Source: Odontocerum albicorne (taxonomy: Eukaryota; Arthropoda; Insecta; Trichoptera; Odontoceridae). From it: a stretch of 64,000 bases of DNA. Shown here in pieces: positions 33,001 to 45,069 of the stretch. The notes beneath the pieces are model-generated. The model was not told the DNA's origin and ran no database searches. It was given only the letters and a program-made list of their open reading frames with translations. The stretch covers positions 13,430,127 to 13,494,126 of the forward strand of contig OX463852.1 of the NCBI GenBank assembly GCA_949825065.1. Reading direction: 5' to 3'. Made by a program: the position numbers and the translations under genes. The stretch's first letter is position 1; every line of letters begins with the position of its first letter.

Positions 33001-35386
33001 TGTGAAAATCACGATTCTAAATTGACATTAATATAATCTAAAGACCTTGTAAATCGAAATAAATATTGTATTTATCGGTTAAAAATGTTAATCACATTAT
33101 TAGTGTATTGTTTTGTTATATAGTACTACTTTGAAGTCATATACAATTCACTTTTCGTGAGTTTGAATAAATTGTAAAAATCATTACAAAATATGCAGAC
33201 AAGTATACTCGCACTAAAAATAATTCATTAATTCATAAGTTGTTTTTTCTCGGTTATTGATTACGTAAATTAGTTGTTGCTGTGTAGTTTTTAAAAATAT
33301 AAATCGTGTGCATTTTGCTATTGCAGCGTGTTTCTTAAAGTAAAATTTCTGATATCAGTGAAAATCATGACGAAATATATATATAAAATCTTAGGACCTT
33401 GAGATTTACTAAATAAATTGTCTCAGTCGGTTTAAAGACATTCTGTTTAATTCTAATGCCCTGTTCTTTTAAAAAATCTCTCAGAAGTCGTAATTGAACC
33501 ATGAATTTTCTAAATGTCTATGAAAATTACACTTAAAAAGAAATTCCAAATAAGATCACAAATTAATTATTTAACATTGCAGATATAAACTCTTGTTTTA
33601 AAGTTATCAGTTGTTATTTTTTTATTTTAGTATAAAATCTATATGGGAGGCTTGTTTCTTTATAATCAAAATCATTAGTATAATATCCAAATATCAGTCA
33701 GAAAAGAAAATAAAATATTGTAGAACAATACCAAAAAAAAAGATATAATCGTTATTTAATTATATTAACTTGTCTATAGTCGACACCTGATATCTAGTTT
33801 TCATTTCAGTGTTTTTGTACATGATATAATTTGTATAAAAAATATTACATTTTACACATGACATAATTCAGTCTCATGATAAATCCAACATTAATTAAGC
33901 AATATATGTTTCTTATTCCAACGATAATTTTTTTATTGTTTTTTGTAGTAATTTTGCTTGTCTTTCAATGTTTAATATGTAACTAACAAAATATAAAAAC
34001 ATTCCTGTTTCAACTTGCGCAATTAGAACTTTCTTCGTTTTTCTCTTTCTAGTGTGACACAAATACAATATATAATACTTCACTGATTTCCGTTAATTGA
34101 ATTTGTTGTTTTTACCACGTAAAGTATTTTAATACATGATAAAAAAAATTGACACATTTTAAAAAACAAAAACATTAAATTGTTCATAAGCATGTAAATG
34201 TTCATTCCAAAATCAATATTTAAAGTGAAAAAACACCAACGCCAAACTGAAATTTAAAATAATTTAAATTGTAGAATATTAAAGGTTTATCAGTGTTTAA
34301 AAAATGTACATTCCGTTTGACTGTTGTGTCTGTGTATTTCATATCGAACTTTATAATAGGTCATTACTGAGTTCACGCTAAAATTACTGTTCATGCTGAT
34401 AAAATGCGTGAACCAGTGGCTTTGAATTCCATAACAGCGCATTGTACGATTTGAAAGTGGTCATCGTGAAAGGAGTGATAATACGCGAGCTATTGCCTCG
34501 CAATCACGATTTACACATAAAATTGTCAAAGCACGACAGACGCCTCATTTCAATAAGTAAAGTTGAACAAATGTCTCGCTTCTATCGGGCTATGGCAGAT
34601 AATTGTATTCACCCGAGCCTTGGTACCAGTGTAACCGCTTTCTACTAAGAACATTTAAAAATCCCGTTAGCACTTAAGCTAGTTACCACAACCATTTTAG
34701 GTAGTGCTATTGCCAAAAACCGAACAAGGGATATTTAATATATTATACATATATAAAGTGAATCAGGTAATTAGACTGATGGAATGATTGTGCTTCTCGC
34801 CTTGTAGGTCATGCTTATCCCGTGGCTATTCGGCTGTTTCTCATGTCGTGACAGCGAGACCAATAATAATTTGTATCTCTTGTACTTAACGATATTAAGA
34901 TCTACGATATGAAAAATGGTGATATGACAAGCTCACTTAGATTTATCAACACGACAACTGGGATTTGAGGTTTTGAGAAAGAGCGATATTAAAATTTCTC
35001 ATATATAAACATATTTGTTGGTAAAATAATTATTGGGATAAATAGGTTGTTTGAAGCATAATATACGCATTAAAGCGATAAACTCATAAATCTTGTAATA
35101 AAGCAATTTATCACGAGCAGAAACAGTTGCGTATTAACATCAAAGGCGATGTCAGCTACCATACACTTGTCAAACAGGCAACAAAGATTGAAATAAAGCT
35201 GTGAGATAGACAAAAAAATCGATGCCTTAATAAGACAACCAGGCTGCGCAACAACACTTACTGGTTGTATAGAACGAAGCAAATAATATTGTCGACTGAA
35301 TAAAATGCATCAAGATTGATATTCAAGCATTAAAATTTCACAAAAAGTTATTTATTGATATGGTGTTTATGGTTATCCATTATCAG
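33001..35386. other. AT-rich, probable intron or intergenic
   Basis: No repeat family recognised. A 68-codon frame at 34442 has no features of a real gene. The lack of transposon debris over 31.8-37.7 kb (apart from a SINE-2) is unusual for this window and fits a constrained gene region. Confidence 0.4.
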
Positions 35387-35442
35387 TATGCCGGAGTGTG
35401 AGCACTATGTAAATGTAGTTAGAATATTTGTCCCTTCTGCAG

Positions 35443-36254
35443 AACTGACAGCAGAAATGCATAGAAGAGCGCAAGAAAATGCAGCATCTGCTGCTACTCA
35501 AAATACAACAGATTTTGATTCTAAACACCACGAAATGGATGTTGAAATGACCTCTGATGATCCATCAACTACAGATCAAAACCAAGATCAAAATGAACAT
35601 AGCAAAAGGTATCCTAATGATGTAAATATGAAAGGAAACTTATTACAACATCCTCAAAGGAAAGAAAAGTTATCTGTTGAAAATAGTTCCAAAGAAAAAA
35701 CATTTTTTAAGACTCATTCTAGAGATAAAATCAACTACGATATACATGGTCATAAGCATCACGTCTCACATCACGTAAGGGATAAACATCACGAACAGTC
35801 TAGAGAGAAAGTGGTCAGATACCCTCATTCGAGAGACAAATTGTACACTGAGGCATCTAGTCAATTAGCAACATCATTAAACCAATCTCAAATACAAGAA
35901 TGTCCTAGAAGCCAAGTACAGGTTAAAATTGATGCTCCGGATTCAGCAAGAAAAATATCAGAACCTTCGATGGGTTATAGAGGACCCAGAGGTCTTCATC
36001 AAAGATTATCTCCGATGCATATTACAAAGAAAAATCAAGAAAACTATAGTGAACCTGTGATAAAAGGAGGAAGAAGACACTGGAGCAGATCACCATCTCC
36101 AACTCTTGCAAACCTTAATCCAGGGTACGACCAGTACCAAAAGTCGTTATTGGAAGTTCCATGGTGTGCGGATTATGGAGATGCCTCTAGCGACGATCTT
36201 AGTTCTGAGTGGGACTCGGATGTTCCTGAGCCTCATCCTCCAGCACATCCCAAG
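35443..36254 (+). CDS. candidate internal coding exon of an unrecognised host gene
   Basis: The open frame ends at AAG/GTATTA, a good splice donor; beyond it the frame stops within 11 codons. A pyrimidine-rich acceptor (ttgtcccttctgcag) ends at 35442; another possible acceptor ends at 35386. The coding part is about 270 residues: low-complexity, very hydrophilic, with no signal or membrane segment. It holds repeated HSRDK-type phrases (THSRDKINY, PHSRDKLY), a His-rich run (HGHKHHVSHHVRDKHH), a basic/Ser patch (RRHWSRSPSP) and an acidic end (DYGDASSDDLSSEWDSD). Codon use is GC-richer than the flanks. It looks like a disordered linker exon of a large scaffold or regulatory protein. I cannot name it. 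The apparent upstream start at 35355 is a TTG, so it is not a real start. Confidence 0.7.
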
Positions 36255-36478
36255 GTATTAATAGCTTTCCTATTCTGTATTCTATAATCTAACCTTCTTT
36301 TTATACGTCGTATCATAGGAGCATTTTCGGATTCTATAATTAAGTTATATAACATTAACGTGTTTCTGGCTTAAACATTGAAATTGCCATTTTAAAGGAC
36401 TAAAACTGTTAATTTATCTACGAAAATCAGAGCTCGTGTTTTTTAAAATACGTTTAATTTGAGTATTATTTGTTTGTT

Positions 36479-36534
36479 AGTTTGCTGATAAATTACATTA
36501 GTGTTGTTTGTTTGCTGATAAATTACATTAGTGG
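36479..36534 (+). repeat. 28-bp direct duplication
   Basis: gtttgctgataaattacatt recurs 28 bases on. Two copies only. Confidence 0.8.
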
Positions 36535-36639
36535 CTATAAACTATACAGTTTTGTCCTTGTATACAATTTGCTATTGAATGTAAGGCCTCTTTAAATGTT
36601 GTAATTGATTGGGTGTCTTCAGTTTTCAGTTCAGTTCAG

Positions 36640-36840
36640 AGTTTTTTTTAATAAACCGCTATTTTAACATTGATAAGAAGCGTTATATAAATAAAATAAG
36701 CAGCATATAAGCTACAGAAAAATATAAATTCAGATGCACAACGATCCAAGAATAAAATCATTCCGGAAGTGAATCAAACTTGGGGCGTCGTTGTTTAGCG
36801 TGAATACTAACCACCAGAACACGGCCGCCGACAAAGAGAT
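36640..36840 (-). mobile_element. SINE-2 copy 3
   Basis: aagctacagaaaaatataaa, then gaataaaatcattccggaag, then the antisense head ggggcgtcgttgtttagcg and actaaccaccagaacacgg. Matches 12700-12855 and 19440-19590. Confidence 0.65.
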
Positions 36841-37754
36841 AAATATTTTTTATTTGTTAAAAAAAAACTTCTTGCGGAATTTGAGTTTAGATAAGCGTGA
36901 AATAGAAAAAAAAAAATATCTTTCATAGCCGTAATTGATCGAATATGAAAAGAAGTGACAACACGGATGTCAATCAAAAAGAGGAGATATTCTTCGAGAT
37001 GTGACATTAATCAGACATGTGTTATGCAAATGTGATATCTTAGATTCAAAGCATGCTGAAATTCATTTTAAAGATTCACTTTTTTTTATAAAAGACATTC
37101 GCGGTTTTGTTCAACAGTCCACTTACGAAGTACTCGTATTTACTGGAGGTTTTCAAAAAGTTATATCTTTATCGTTTCGTTGTTGATAGATTTCATTAAA
37201 CATTCAATAACAAGTTTTCACATTTTAATAATAATGTTGAAGGGCTCAGAAGGGACTTTCTCCGGTTCATTGTTTTCGGGAATTTTGCTATATAATTTGG
37301 TTTTATCGTTGCCCTTGAGATAGATTTTCTTTTTCTCTACTCAATTTTTTTATCGTTGATCGTGTTTAATTAGTATTTGATATTTTTTTTAACTTTCTGT
37401 GTTGTACTATACATTGATATTTTTATATACCATATTTTGAATAACATATGTATCCAGAATTGTTAGTTTTTTTAAAGATGTTGCACGTTGTATTTAGTAT
37501 AAAAATTGTTATTCTGATGTGTGAACACTTACAATGTCGTTTATTTTTTAAGTAAATTCATAAATAAACATAAAATATTGGAATTTTTCAACGATTTTTA
37601 CTTTTATGAACTCATTCATGTTCTAACATTGCGTTTATATATTTTTACAATAAAAAAATCTAATTATTTGTATTTATCATATGACGTGCGAATTTGTAGA
37701 TTTTCGTTCATAAAGTGAACATGAGGGTTAACTCTCTTATCGGCAGGACCCATA
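36841..37754. other. AT-rich, no gene
   Basis: Only chance frames. Confidence 0.4.
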
Positions 37755-37993
37755 AACTATAGTATGGAAATTCTAGGATGAGTCCTGTGACAGCTCACAA
37801 ATTTGCCCCAATAACGATGTTCACTAATTTTAATAATTTAACGATGTTCACTAATTTTAATAATTTTATCAACTTTAATATAAGCCTCAATTCTAATAAA
37901 TAGCAAGTTATTTAGGTAAATACATTACATAAGGTTGTATTGGGGCAAATTTGTGAGCTGTCACAGGACTCATCCTAGAATTTCCGAACTATA
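37755..37993. mobile_element. foldback element with 48-bp perfect inverted repeats
   Basis: The arms are 37766-37813 (starting ggaaattctaggatgagtcc) and 37938-37985, exact complements over 48 bases, with a 124-base spacer that includes a direct duplication (cgatgttcactaattttaat, twice). The sequence aactata flanks on both sides (37755-37761 and 37987-37993) and could be a target duplication. There is no coding capacity. Class unknown. Confidence 0.75.
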
Positions 37994-38189
37994 CAAGTTT
38001 ACAAATATAACGCTGTACATTTTAGCTACGTGAGATTGTAAAATTGAATATTTAATAATTTTCTTAATTCATTTTTTAAAATATCACTTCGATATAAGTA
38101 GAGGAAGAGAATGTCGATTTTAAAATTTTCCCATATAACATATGTTATCTTACCATATATATCCTCATAAACATATTTCTGAATGTTTG

Positions 38190-38370
38190 GAAGAGATTAC
38201 CACTTGGCAATAATCCCACAAGGTTGTACTATACACAAAGAAAGTAGTATACATGATGCGCTCGGCCGTTGCTATATCTGTCAAACGTGATTTGTTTAGT
38301 ATAAGTGGGTTCAAGTCCCGAGCTAAAGTGCCCTTAAGAAGATCTTGCTCTCCAAAGGGCGCTATATAAA
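38190..38370 (+). mobile_element. SINE-1 tail followed by a tRNA-like unit
   Basis: 38190-38247 is the SINE-1 tail (ggaagagattaccacttggc, cacaaggttgtactatacac). It is followed by tgcgctcggccgttgctata and a B-box-like gggttcaagtcccgagc, then ggcgctatataaattttt. The second part looks like another tRNA-derived SINE of unknown family. Confidence 0.5.
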
Positions 38371-39885
38371 TTTTTTCTTTAAGGTGAATTGAATATGCTC
38401 CTTCATTCTCAATTGAAAAGAGACGAAAATATTTCGTTTACCAAAATTATTGACATATTAAGGGTTCCACATGTCTCAAATTTCTTCGATACATTTGCAT
38501 AAGGGAGGAACGAGGTCATTATGATTTTGTATCCTATAAATTATCTCCGTGATGAACTTCATGTTATTTATTGTAATAAGTTACCTTAATAAATTGTTGA
38601 AAAAAGTGTACATACTCGTATCTTCACTACCACGCGATGATGAAAATGTTATAACGCGATGATGAAAATATACAAAGTATAAATTTTTCATCATCAATTT
38701 TAACTTCCGACATAACAATATGAATTTCAAAAACATTTTGAAATTTGTCGATAAAACTTTGATAAATGGTTTTTTGTGTACATAACTGGAAAACATATTG
38801 TATATAAATAATCTTTATTTATTGATAAGTGAAAAAAAAATCAAATGTAAAACATTGTTCAGTTTTTTATACTGTTAATTAGTTTTTTATTTGACGCAAT
38901 AAATATTTAAAATGTCACATGGTTGGTTTATTTTCATTCATACATTGAAATAAAACAAAAGTTTTAAGTGTTAATTTTTTTAAATAGATAAACAAATGCG
39001 ATTTCAACGTTGTCGGTTTTAGTATCAACAAATTAATGATAACGCATAGTATCAAGCTTGTGATAATTTAATAAATAAATCTTTTATACGAGTTCACCCA
39101 CACTGGTAGACGTTGAATTACAAAAAGCAGCTCAGCCGAATCTCATTATTTACTTTTTATCAGGGATCGTCAACTGGTTTAGCGCTCATACGAAAAAAAT
39201 AATAAATTCACATCAATTTTAAAAAGCATTAACTTGAACTATTCCTCGTCTTTAACGCCTAAACAATTCCTATCTTTATCCCTTTTTTCTTGAGATTTAT
39301 CTTTTGTTACATTTATATTAATTTACTTAGTTAAGGATACTGTTATGGATATTGTTAATAATTTTGAAATAAAGCTGGTTGATCGGTAGAAATTGTATAG
39401 CAATAAATCTGCCAGATTTATTTACATAAAAGGGTTAAACTAAACAAAATTAAACCCTTTTTTATTTTAAACTTTATTATACTGTGTAAAATATAGACGG
39501 TTTATTGACAAGTGGCAATTTCTTCTAACCAACAATATAATTGTTTTACAAAGTTTTTAATAAAACGTAAGGGATTTACAATGTTAGTGTGTAGAAAAAA
39601 TTAAAAAAAGCAAAAAAAAAATATATAAATTTAACAAGCACATCGATGACTCGGAGAGGAAAAGAGAGATTGAGAAGGAAAATTAAGGATAAACAGGCTG
39701 TGTTACCTTAGTGAATACAACACAAAACGTTAATATTATACAACAGTTCCCTAATATACTCCATAAACATTTATTAGTATATAATTATAACGTAATAACA
39801 ACTTAAATAAAACTAATTTAAATCCAATGGGAAAAATAATCGAATAACTTTTGATCCGAAGGAACTTAAGATTATAAAACATAAT
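38371..39885. other. AT-rich, SINE-1 scraps only
   Basis: 39360-39425 (plus) and 39480-39540 (minus) carry SINE-1 tail phrases (gctggttgatcggtagaaat; caagtggcaatttcttctaa). No gene. Confidence 0.45.
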
Positions 39886-39889
39886 CGTC

Positions 39890-40060
39890 ATCATCATAAT
39901 GCCATGATGAGGTAGGTAGGCCCCTATTGAGGTAGGTATAGGGAACAGATCTCCACTACATTCTATCCTGGCACATTTCACTTTCGCCACGTCTGTACAC
40001 CTCGTCATACATAAAGACGTTCCACTCTTCCCTCTCAGAATTTGATTCAATAGAAATAAA
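39890..40060 (-). mobile_element. LINE-A tail, variant
   Basis: The reverse complement encodes GTSLCMTRCTDVAKVKCARI, matching the RACMKRCMDV-type end of the family, then a diverged 3' tail with gaggtagg repeats. Confidence 0.6.
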
Positions 40061-40780
40061 CCAACAAATAGAGAATCTTATTTATTTTTAAAAGAGAAAA
40101 CTGAATGAATTTTGATTCATTATCAAGATATTTTATCAAAGGGTTCGATTTTGTTAAAATCCATATAGGAATACTAAACACGAAATCACATTGTTTCCCA
40201 CTAATTATGTATTAAAATCGGACACGTGTTTCTATATCCTATTCCAAAGATCTACCTGTTGAGAGCCTGAAGATTATTTCTTTTAAAATATTCAAATATA
40301 CGAGTATGTTATGAAGGGAAAAAAACTTGTGGCACGAATACTCACAGTAGATAAACCCTGTCACATACAAAGATGCCCAACATTCTCAAATCTCATAGGA
40401 AGCTGCAACGGTCTGCTGCCATTAAGTGGGCAGATACCATCACACACGTGCTTATGGTAATATCCTACAGCCGTCCAATTAGAGTTATGATTGTTCAAAA
40501 TTATAATATAATATTTTCAATCTAAATATTTTAAAGATGTTATTTTAAGTTTCACTAGCTGAATCTTAAAAATAACCACAACAATACGTAATGTGAAATT
40601 CTACTTTTTTATTAATGTTATATTGTATCTTATAATAATTATAAAAAATAAATAATTTATGCTTCAGTAATAAATAGGGAGGAGGGGGGGGGGGGCTATT
40701 CCATGTTTCTGTGAGCGGATTACATTGCAGTATCACAAGATTATGTGAAAATTCTTTGCGTCTCGGCCTTTGAGTAAACG
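40061..40780. other. no gene; G-run
   Basis: AT-rich, with a short poly-G run at about 40683-40695. Confidence 0.4.
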
Positions 40781-40784
40781 CTGG

Positions 40785-41475
40785 TAAAACAGAATATATG
40801 TGCAACGATGCATGTCCGGATGGAGGCGCGCCGATGATGATTAACGGCAACCGGATCCCCCAGGTGAATAAATTCAGATACCTGGGTGCCACCATAATCT
40901 CCAATGGTGTTCTCCCGACGGAGCTGCCTATCCGCATCGGAGCTGCCACCGGGATATATTCAACAACATGGATAGGATTTGGAAGGCGACTGAATTCAGC
41001 GTAACAATAAACTGCCGTCTGTTTAACGCATGTGTCATCCCGATCTCCTGTACGGCTGTGAAACTTGGCATCTCACCAAGGCTCAGGAGCGCAAGATACT
41101 TAGTTTTGAAAACATGTGTCTCAGGAGGATATTGGGAATTAGGTGGTATGACCACATAACAAACGACACCGTACGCCGGTGCACCCGGCAGGGGTCTGTC
41201 GTCTCTTTAATTTGGGAGAGGCGATGGTCCTGGCTGGGACATGTTCTGAGAATGTCCGATGATAGTTGGCCGAGGAGACTCTGTTTTTCTGCCCATTGGG
41301 GTCCCAACGGCCTGGAAGACCCTCTATCACGGTGTACTATGGCAAGGAAGTCAGAGCGTTAGGAACGCCGTGGAGGGAGATTACGAACACCGCCCAAAAC
41401 CGCTCTGAATGGAGAAGAATGGAGAAGACTGGTCCCTATGCTATGCTCCCTTGTGGAGCTTTAAAAGAAGGGTGA
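40785..41475 (+). mobile_element. LINE-E fragment, GC-rich
   Basis: Encodes VNKFRYLGATIISNGVLPTE, then in other frames LLYGCETWHLTKAQERKILS, NMCLRRILGIRWYDHITND, RRWSWLGHVLRMSDDSWPRR and a C-terminal MLPCGALKEG with a stop. This is the post-palm order (YLG, YGCETW, LRRILGIRWYD, WLGHVLRM) of insect and other animal RTE-like LINEs. Several frame shifts. The copy is GC-rich (about 52%) against its surroundings, so it is probably younger or from a GC-rich source. Confidence 0.8.
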
Positions 41476-41629
41476 ATCAGTTATAAATGAAAAAAAAAAC
41501 AATTCAAATAAAAACAAATTCACCAAATATAAATTATTGATGAAAAAGAAACACGTTAACGAAGTCAAATACATTATTGAGATAGACAATCATTCTGAGA
41601 TTATTTGGTTATGTACGAGTATAACGAAT
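41476..41629. other. AT-rich spacer
   Basis: Short A-rich stretch following the LINE-E tail (aaaaaaaaac). Confidence 0.4.
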
Positions 41630-42205
41630 AAACGAAGTAAGACTAATAAAAGAGGTGTATAGTGCAAATGTGAGTGGAAAACGAGGTAGAGGTGGACCAA
41701 AGAAAGTATAGTTGGATCGAGTGAATGATATTTTGAAAGAAGAAAATGTTAAAGGTCAGGGAAATTGTAGAAGTATTGTGGATGCAGAAGAGGCAAACAA
41801 CTGGTTAGTTTGGTACTTTGTTCTCCATGTTTATCTCTGATACAGGAAAAAGGTGTGATGGTATGCATATAAGACAATATTGTCGCTCTTTTCTCCACTC
41901 TTATCCCGGCATTGCTCTTCAACATGGCCGTCATGTCTCATCAATGTGGATTTGTTTAACAACTTTATATTTTTACTATATATATCCATATTGATTTTTT
42001 AGTACAATTTTATTTAACCGGGAGTTTAAAATAAAAATTCCATATTCCCACATTCGCTGTCGCTTATATAATTTTTTATTATCACCATTCCTATCGTTCC
42101 TTTTTATTATAACCATTCCTATCGTTCCTTTTTATTATCACCATTCCTATCGTTCCTTTTTTACTAAGGGTCGTGGTCTACGGTGTGCTTGTTGTACAAT
42201 TATTC
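41630..42205 (+). mobile_element. LINE-A tail plus shared downstream block R
   Basis: 41635-41865 is LINE-A (gagtggaaaacgaggtagag, gaatgatattttgaaagaag, aaggtgtgatggtatgc). 41870-42205 is a block also found at 45480-45760: aacatggccgtcat, catcaatg, cattcgctgtcgcttatata, ctatcgttcctttttta. Inside it a 27-bp unit (ccattcctatcgttcctttt) is repeated three times at about 42085-42165. Confidence 0.65.
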
Positions 42206-42302
42206 AAATATAAAATATTGATAAAAAAAGTAAACATCACATAAATATGCAAGTACACAGGTCAAAACTCTCACAAAAATACGATAAATCAATAAAATAT
42301 TA

Positions 42303-43180
42303 TGTAAAAGTTCATCCCGTTTTTGGTGCTAGATGGCGTTGTATCGTAAAACCGAAATTTTATTAACTTCACACGTGTAAAATTTTGATGTTGTTTGACA
42401 GAACGAATTTTGGCGAGTACTTGGGGAAAAATTGTGTTATTTAGTTGTGTGTTTTTACATTTGATAGACCGAATGTCTGTTTGCGGTTATCTATTAAAGC
42501 ACAACGAAATCGATCCATTTTTAAAGCGGATTGTTACAGGTGATGAAAAATGGATTGTGTATAATAATGTTAAGCGTAAGAGATCATGGTCTAAGCGCGG
42601 AGATGCCCCTTCAACCAGCGCCAAAGCCAGTTTACACCCGAAGAAGGTTATGCTACGCATTTGGTGGAACTGGAAGGGAATCGTTTATGATGAGTTGTTA
42701 CCTGAAAACCAGACCATTAATCAATTCGGAGAAATAATGTTTACAACTAAGTGAATTGAAACGAGCAATCGACCAGAAGCGGCCTGAAGCAGCCAAGATA
42801 AAGGGTATTGCGTTCCATCAAGACAATGTTAGACCACACCTATCTTTGGCCACCCGAGACAAACTTTTAAAATTTAACTGGGATGTATCCACCCACCGTT
42901 CTCTCCCGACCTTGCGCCCTTCAATTTTAATATATTTAGATCGCTTCAAAACAGCTTAATTGGTAAAAACTTTTCTTCCTTAGTAGACTTGAAAAATCGC
43001 CTGGATCAGTTATTTAGCCAGAAACCTCAAAGCTTCTATGAGCGCGGGATTATGCTGCTACCGGAAAGATGGAAAAAGGGCATCCAACAGAACGGCACAT
43101 ATTATATTGATTAAATGTGATTTTTAGTAAATATTTTTTTTTCTTCAATTTTTGTATAAAAAGTGGGGTGAACTTTTGCA
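42303..43180 (+). mobile_element. mariner remnant, second family, 878 bp
   Basis: Ends: tgtaaaagttcatccc at 42303 and, in complement, tgcaaaagttcacccc ending at 43180, a 16-bp match with two differences. The left flank is ta. It is shorter than a full mariner (about 1.3 kb), so the N-terminal coding part is largely deleted. Diverged from the copy at 30471-31738. Confidence 0.75.
42395..43114 (+). pseudogene. mariner transposase fragment, frameshifted
   Basis: Readable pieces across several frames: FLKRIVTGDEKWIVYNN (first catalytic Asp region), RSWSKRGDAPSTSAK, KVMLRIWWNWKGIVYDELLP, then one frame over LKRAIDQKRPEAAK and FHQDNVRPHLSL (second Asp), then a broken THRSLPTLRPS where PPYSPDLAPSD is expected (third Asp lost), then NFSSLVDLKNRLDQLFSQKP and MLLPERWKKGIQQNGTYYID with a stop. 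The helix-turn-helix half is missing. The GDEKWI and HQDNxRPH signatures place it in mariner. It is non-functional and older than the copy at 30658. Confidence 0.85.
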
Positions 43181-43289
43181 TCAACCCAATACTATTTATT
43201 AACTAAATACGGGGCCGTCTTAAGGTGGACTGCCTCCACGGTAGCAAACCGGGTAACACTCGACATACAAATTCACATGAAATACAAAT

Positions 43290-43510
43290 ATCGAATATGA
43301 ATGTTTGATGATTGCATATGCTGATGGCATAGTTTTGTTAACGGAAAATGAGGACTATTACAGAGTTTGATAAGTAAATTATATGAGAGATAGATCTGAG
43401 AATGAATATTGCGAAATCCAAAGTCATAGTAATAAAAAAGTATCAAATGGAAAGTAAATGTGATACATGCATACAAAGTACAATTGAACATCAACTAAAA
43501 GAAAATGTTA
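43290..43510 (+). mobile_element. LINE reverse-transcriptase palm scrap
   Basis: Encodes MIAYADGIVLLTENE, then IDLRMNIAKSKVIVI with stops between. This is the YADD motif (here YADG) and following helix of a LINE-A-like reverse transcriptase, the only palm sequence of that LINE type in the window. Confidence 0.7.
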
Positions 43511-43734
43511 GAAAACAGACCATGTAAGTTTTTCATTTGCCAAATTATACAGATGACATGAATTTCCAAATATATTGATTAAACCTTTTTTGTGAATTGT
43601 TTTTTCTAAAATAAAATATATTTCTAACTTTGTTATTGAAGTAATCACGGTCAACTATAGCGAATGAATGCCATAAAGTATATAATGTTTCAACATACTA
43701 GATTTATTAAAATTATTTTTGGACAATTTGCACA

Positions 43735-43955
43735 GCATTATATTATATTACGCTTATGCTGCATACGGTTCAACCTGACCAGTTAAATGCCATGTGGTAA
43801 TTTATTACAACTAACTAGTAAGATGTTACATATGCCAGGAAAAATCAGACTGATACCCTTTTATTTAAAATAAATGTAGCAATGGGCCTCGAACTCGCAG
43901 CATTCGGATCGGAAGACAGATATCTTACCAACTAGACTACGAAGGCTGTCATTCT
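43735..43955 (-). mobile_element. SINE-1 copy
   Basis: Right end antisense head: cggatcggaagacagatatc, ttaccaactagactacgaag. B-box region gggcctcgaactcgcagc. Tail at left: acctgaccagttaaatgcca. Confidence 0.75.
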
Positions 43956-44224
43956 TTGCTCCAAGTATGAATAAACATGAAATGGATTCCAGTGATACAT
44001 ATAACATTTCGATGTGGATTAAATTGAAGTATATTAAATGTTGATAGAAGATGCAGTGCTTAAAATGAAGAAACCATTGAATTATTCGTTCACGTAGAAA
44101 AAATGAGTAATGAATGAATTAAAAATTTATTATAGGGTTGTAAATACTCGCAGAATAAGCAATTTGACAAGACTTAAGAAAATTATTTAAAATTTGAAAC
44201 AAGGAGTGATTTTTTTTATCTACG

Positions 44225-44325
44225 AGTTATGGGCATGGCGGAAGTGTGCCAGAATAGAATGAAGTGGAGATTTGTTCTCTTTGCCTATCCCCAATAGTGA
44301 CATGGTGTGACGGTGATCATCATAT
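44225..44325 (+). mobile_element. LINE-A tail scrap
   Basis: gaagtgtgccagaatagaat, tggagatttgttctctttgc and tgacatggtgtgacgg. Confidence 0.6.
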
Positions 44326-44714
44326 AAAATAAACGTGTACACTTTGCTCTCTCGTAATACTTTTCCAGTTCCAAGATTGGGACCAAGTATAACTTGTTGA
44401 GTAATCAATGGAAATTTATCAAATGATACGTTATAGACGAAACATAAATTTAAATTACCCGTTTTACCGCACATATTCATTCATTGAGTAGAAATTTTAA
44501 AGATCAAGGATTTGATACTTGAGCGCTCATTGCAATAATTTCACTTTGTAAAAACTTATACAAAAAAGGCTCGTGTTGAAATGCGCTGAGGTCAATGTTT
44601 CTGACTCGTAAATGAATAATGGCTGTTTGTATTTTGTTCGAATATCATAAATATCGATTTTAACAATGCGACGTGTTAAATGTTTAATTTACGATGGTCT
44701 CTATTGTTTGAAAT

Positions 44715-44830
44715 AAAATTAACATTAGTCCACTTATTTTCCTTGTGAACCCCTAGAAAGGTAAAACGCCTGTCTTAAATATTCGGAGCTGCGGGTTCGA
44801 TTCCCTTAGGCGCAACAAAAGCCTAACACT
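44715..44830 (+). mobile_element. SINE-1-type tRNA-like head
   Basis: Contains gtaaaacgcctgtctta and gctgcgggttcgattccctt, a clear B-box; box A is worn (cccctagaaaggtaaaac). Does not fold as a complete tRNA to my reading. Confidence 0.6.
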
Positions 44831-45069
44831 CCTATTATAGAACAACCCAGATAACAAATTATTATGGAGCTTACTTAAATTAGTTTGCTGATGGTACCCC
44901 AGGATCACCTTTATGCTGGCTAGAAAAAGTCCCTCTTATATTTCCATAAACCAAATAATTTGCATTTAATATTAACGTTTTCTTAAGTATTTTTTATTCT
45001 TTTGATATTATCAGACCTTATTATTTTACGTGTATCCATTTCATGACTCGACGTAAAGCTCATTGTTTT

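Noticed and set aside
34442..34648. 68-codon frame as a small gene
   Set aside because: No motif, and no splice or promoter evidence; length expected by chance.
35355..35386. Start of the 35-kb exon at 35355
   Set aside because: The first codon is TTG, not ATG; the true exon start is more likely an acceptor site further in.
44740..44815. A functional tRNA gene at the ggttcgattccc B-box
   Set aside because: Box A is worn and no acceptor stem pairs. It fits a SINE head better, as do all other tRNA-like hits here.
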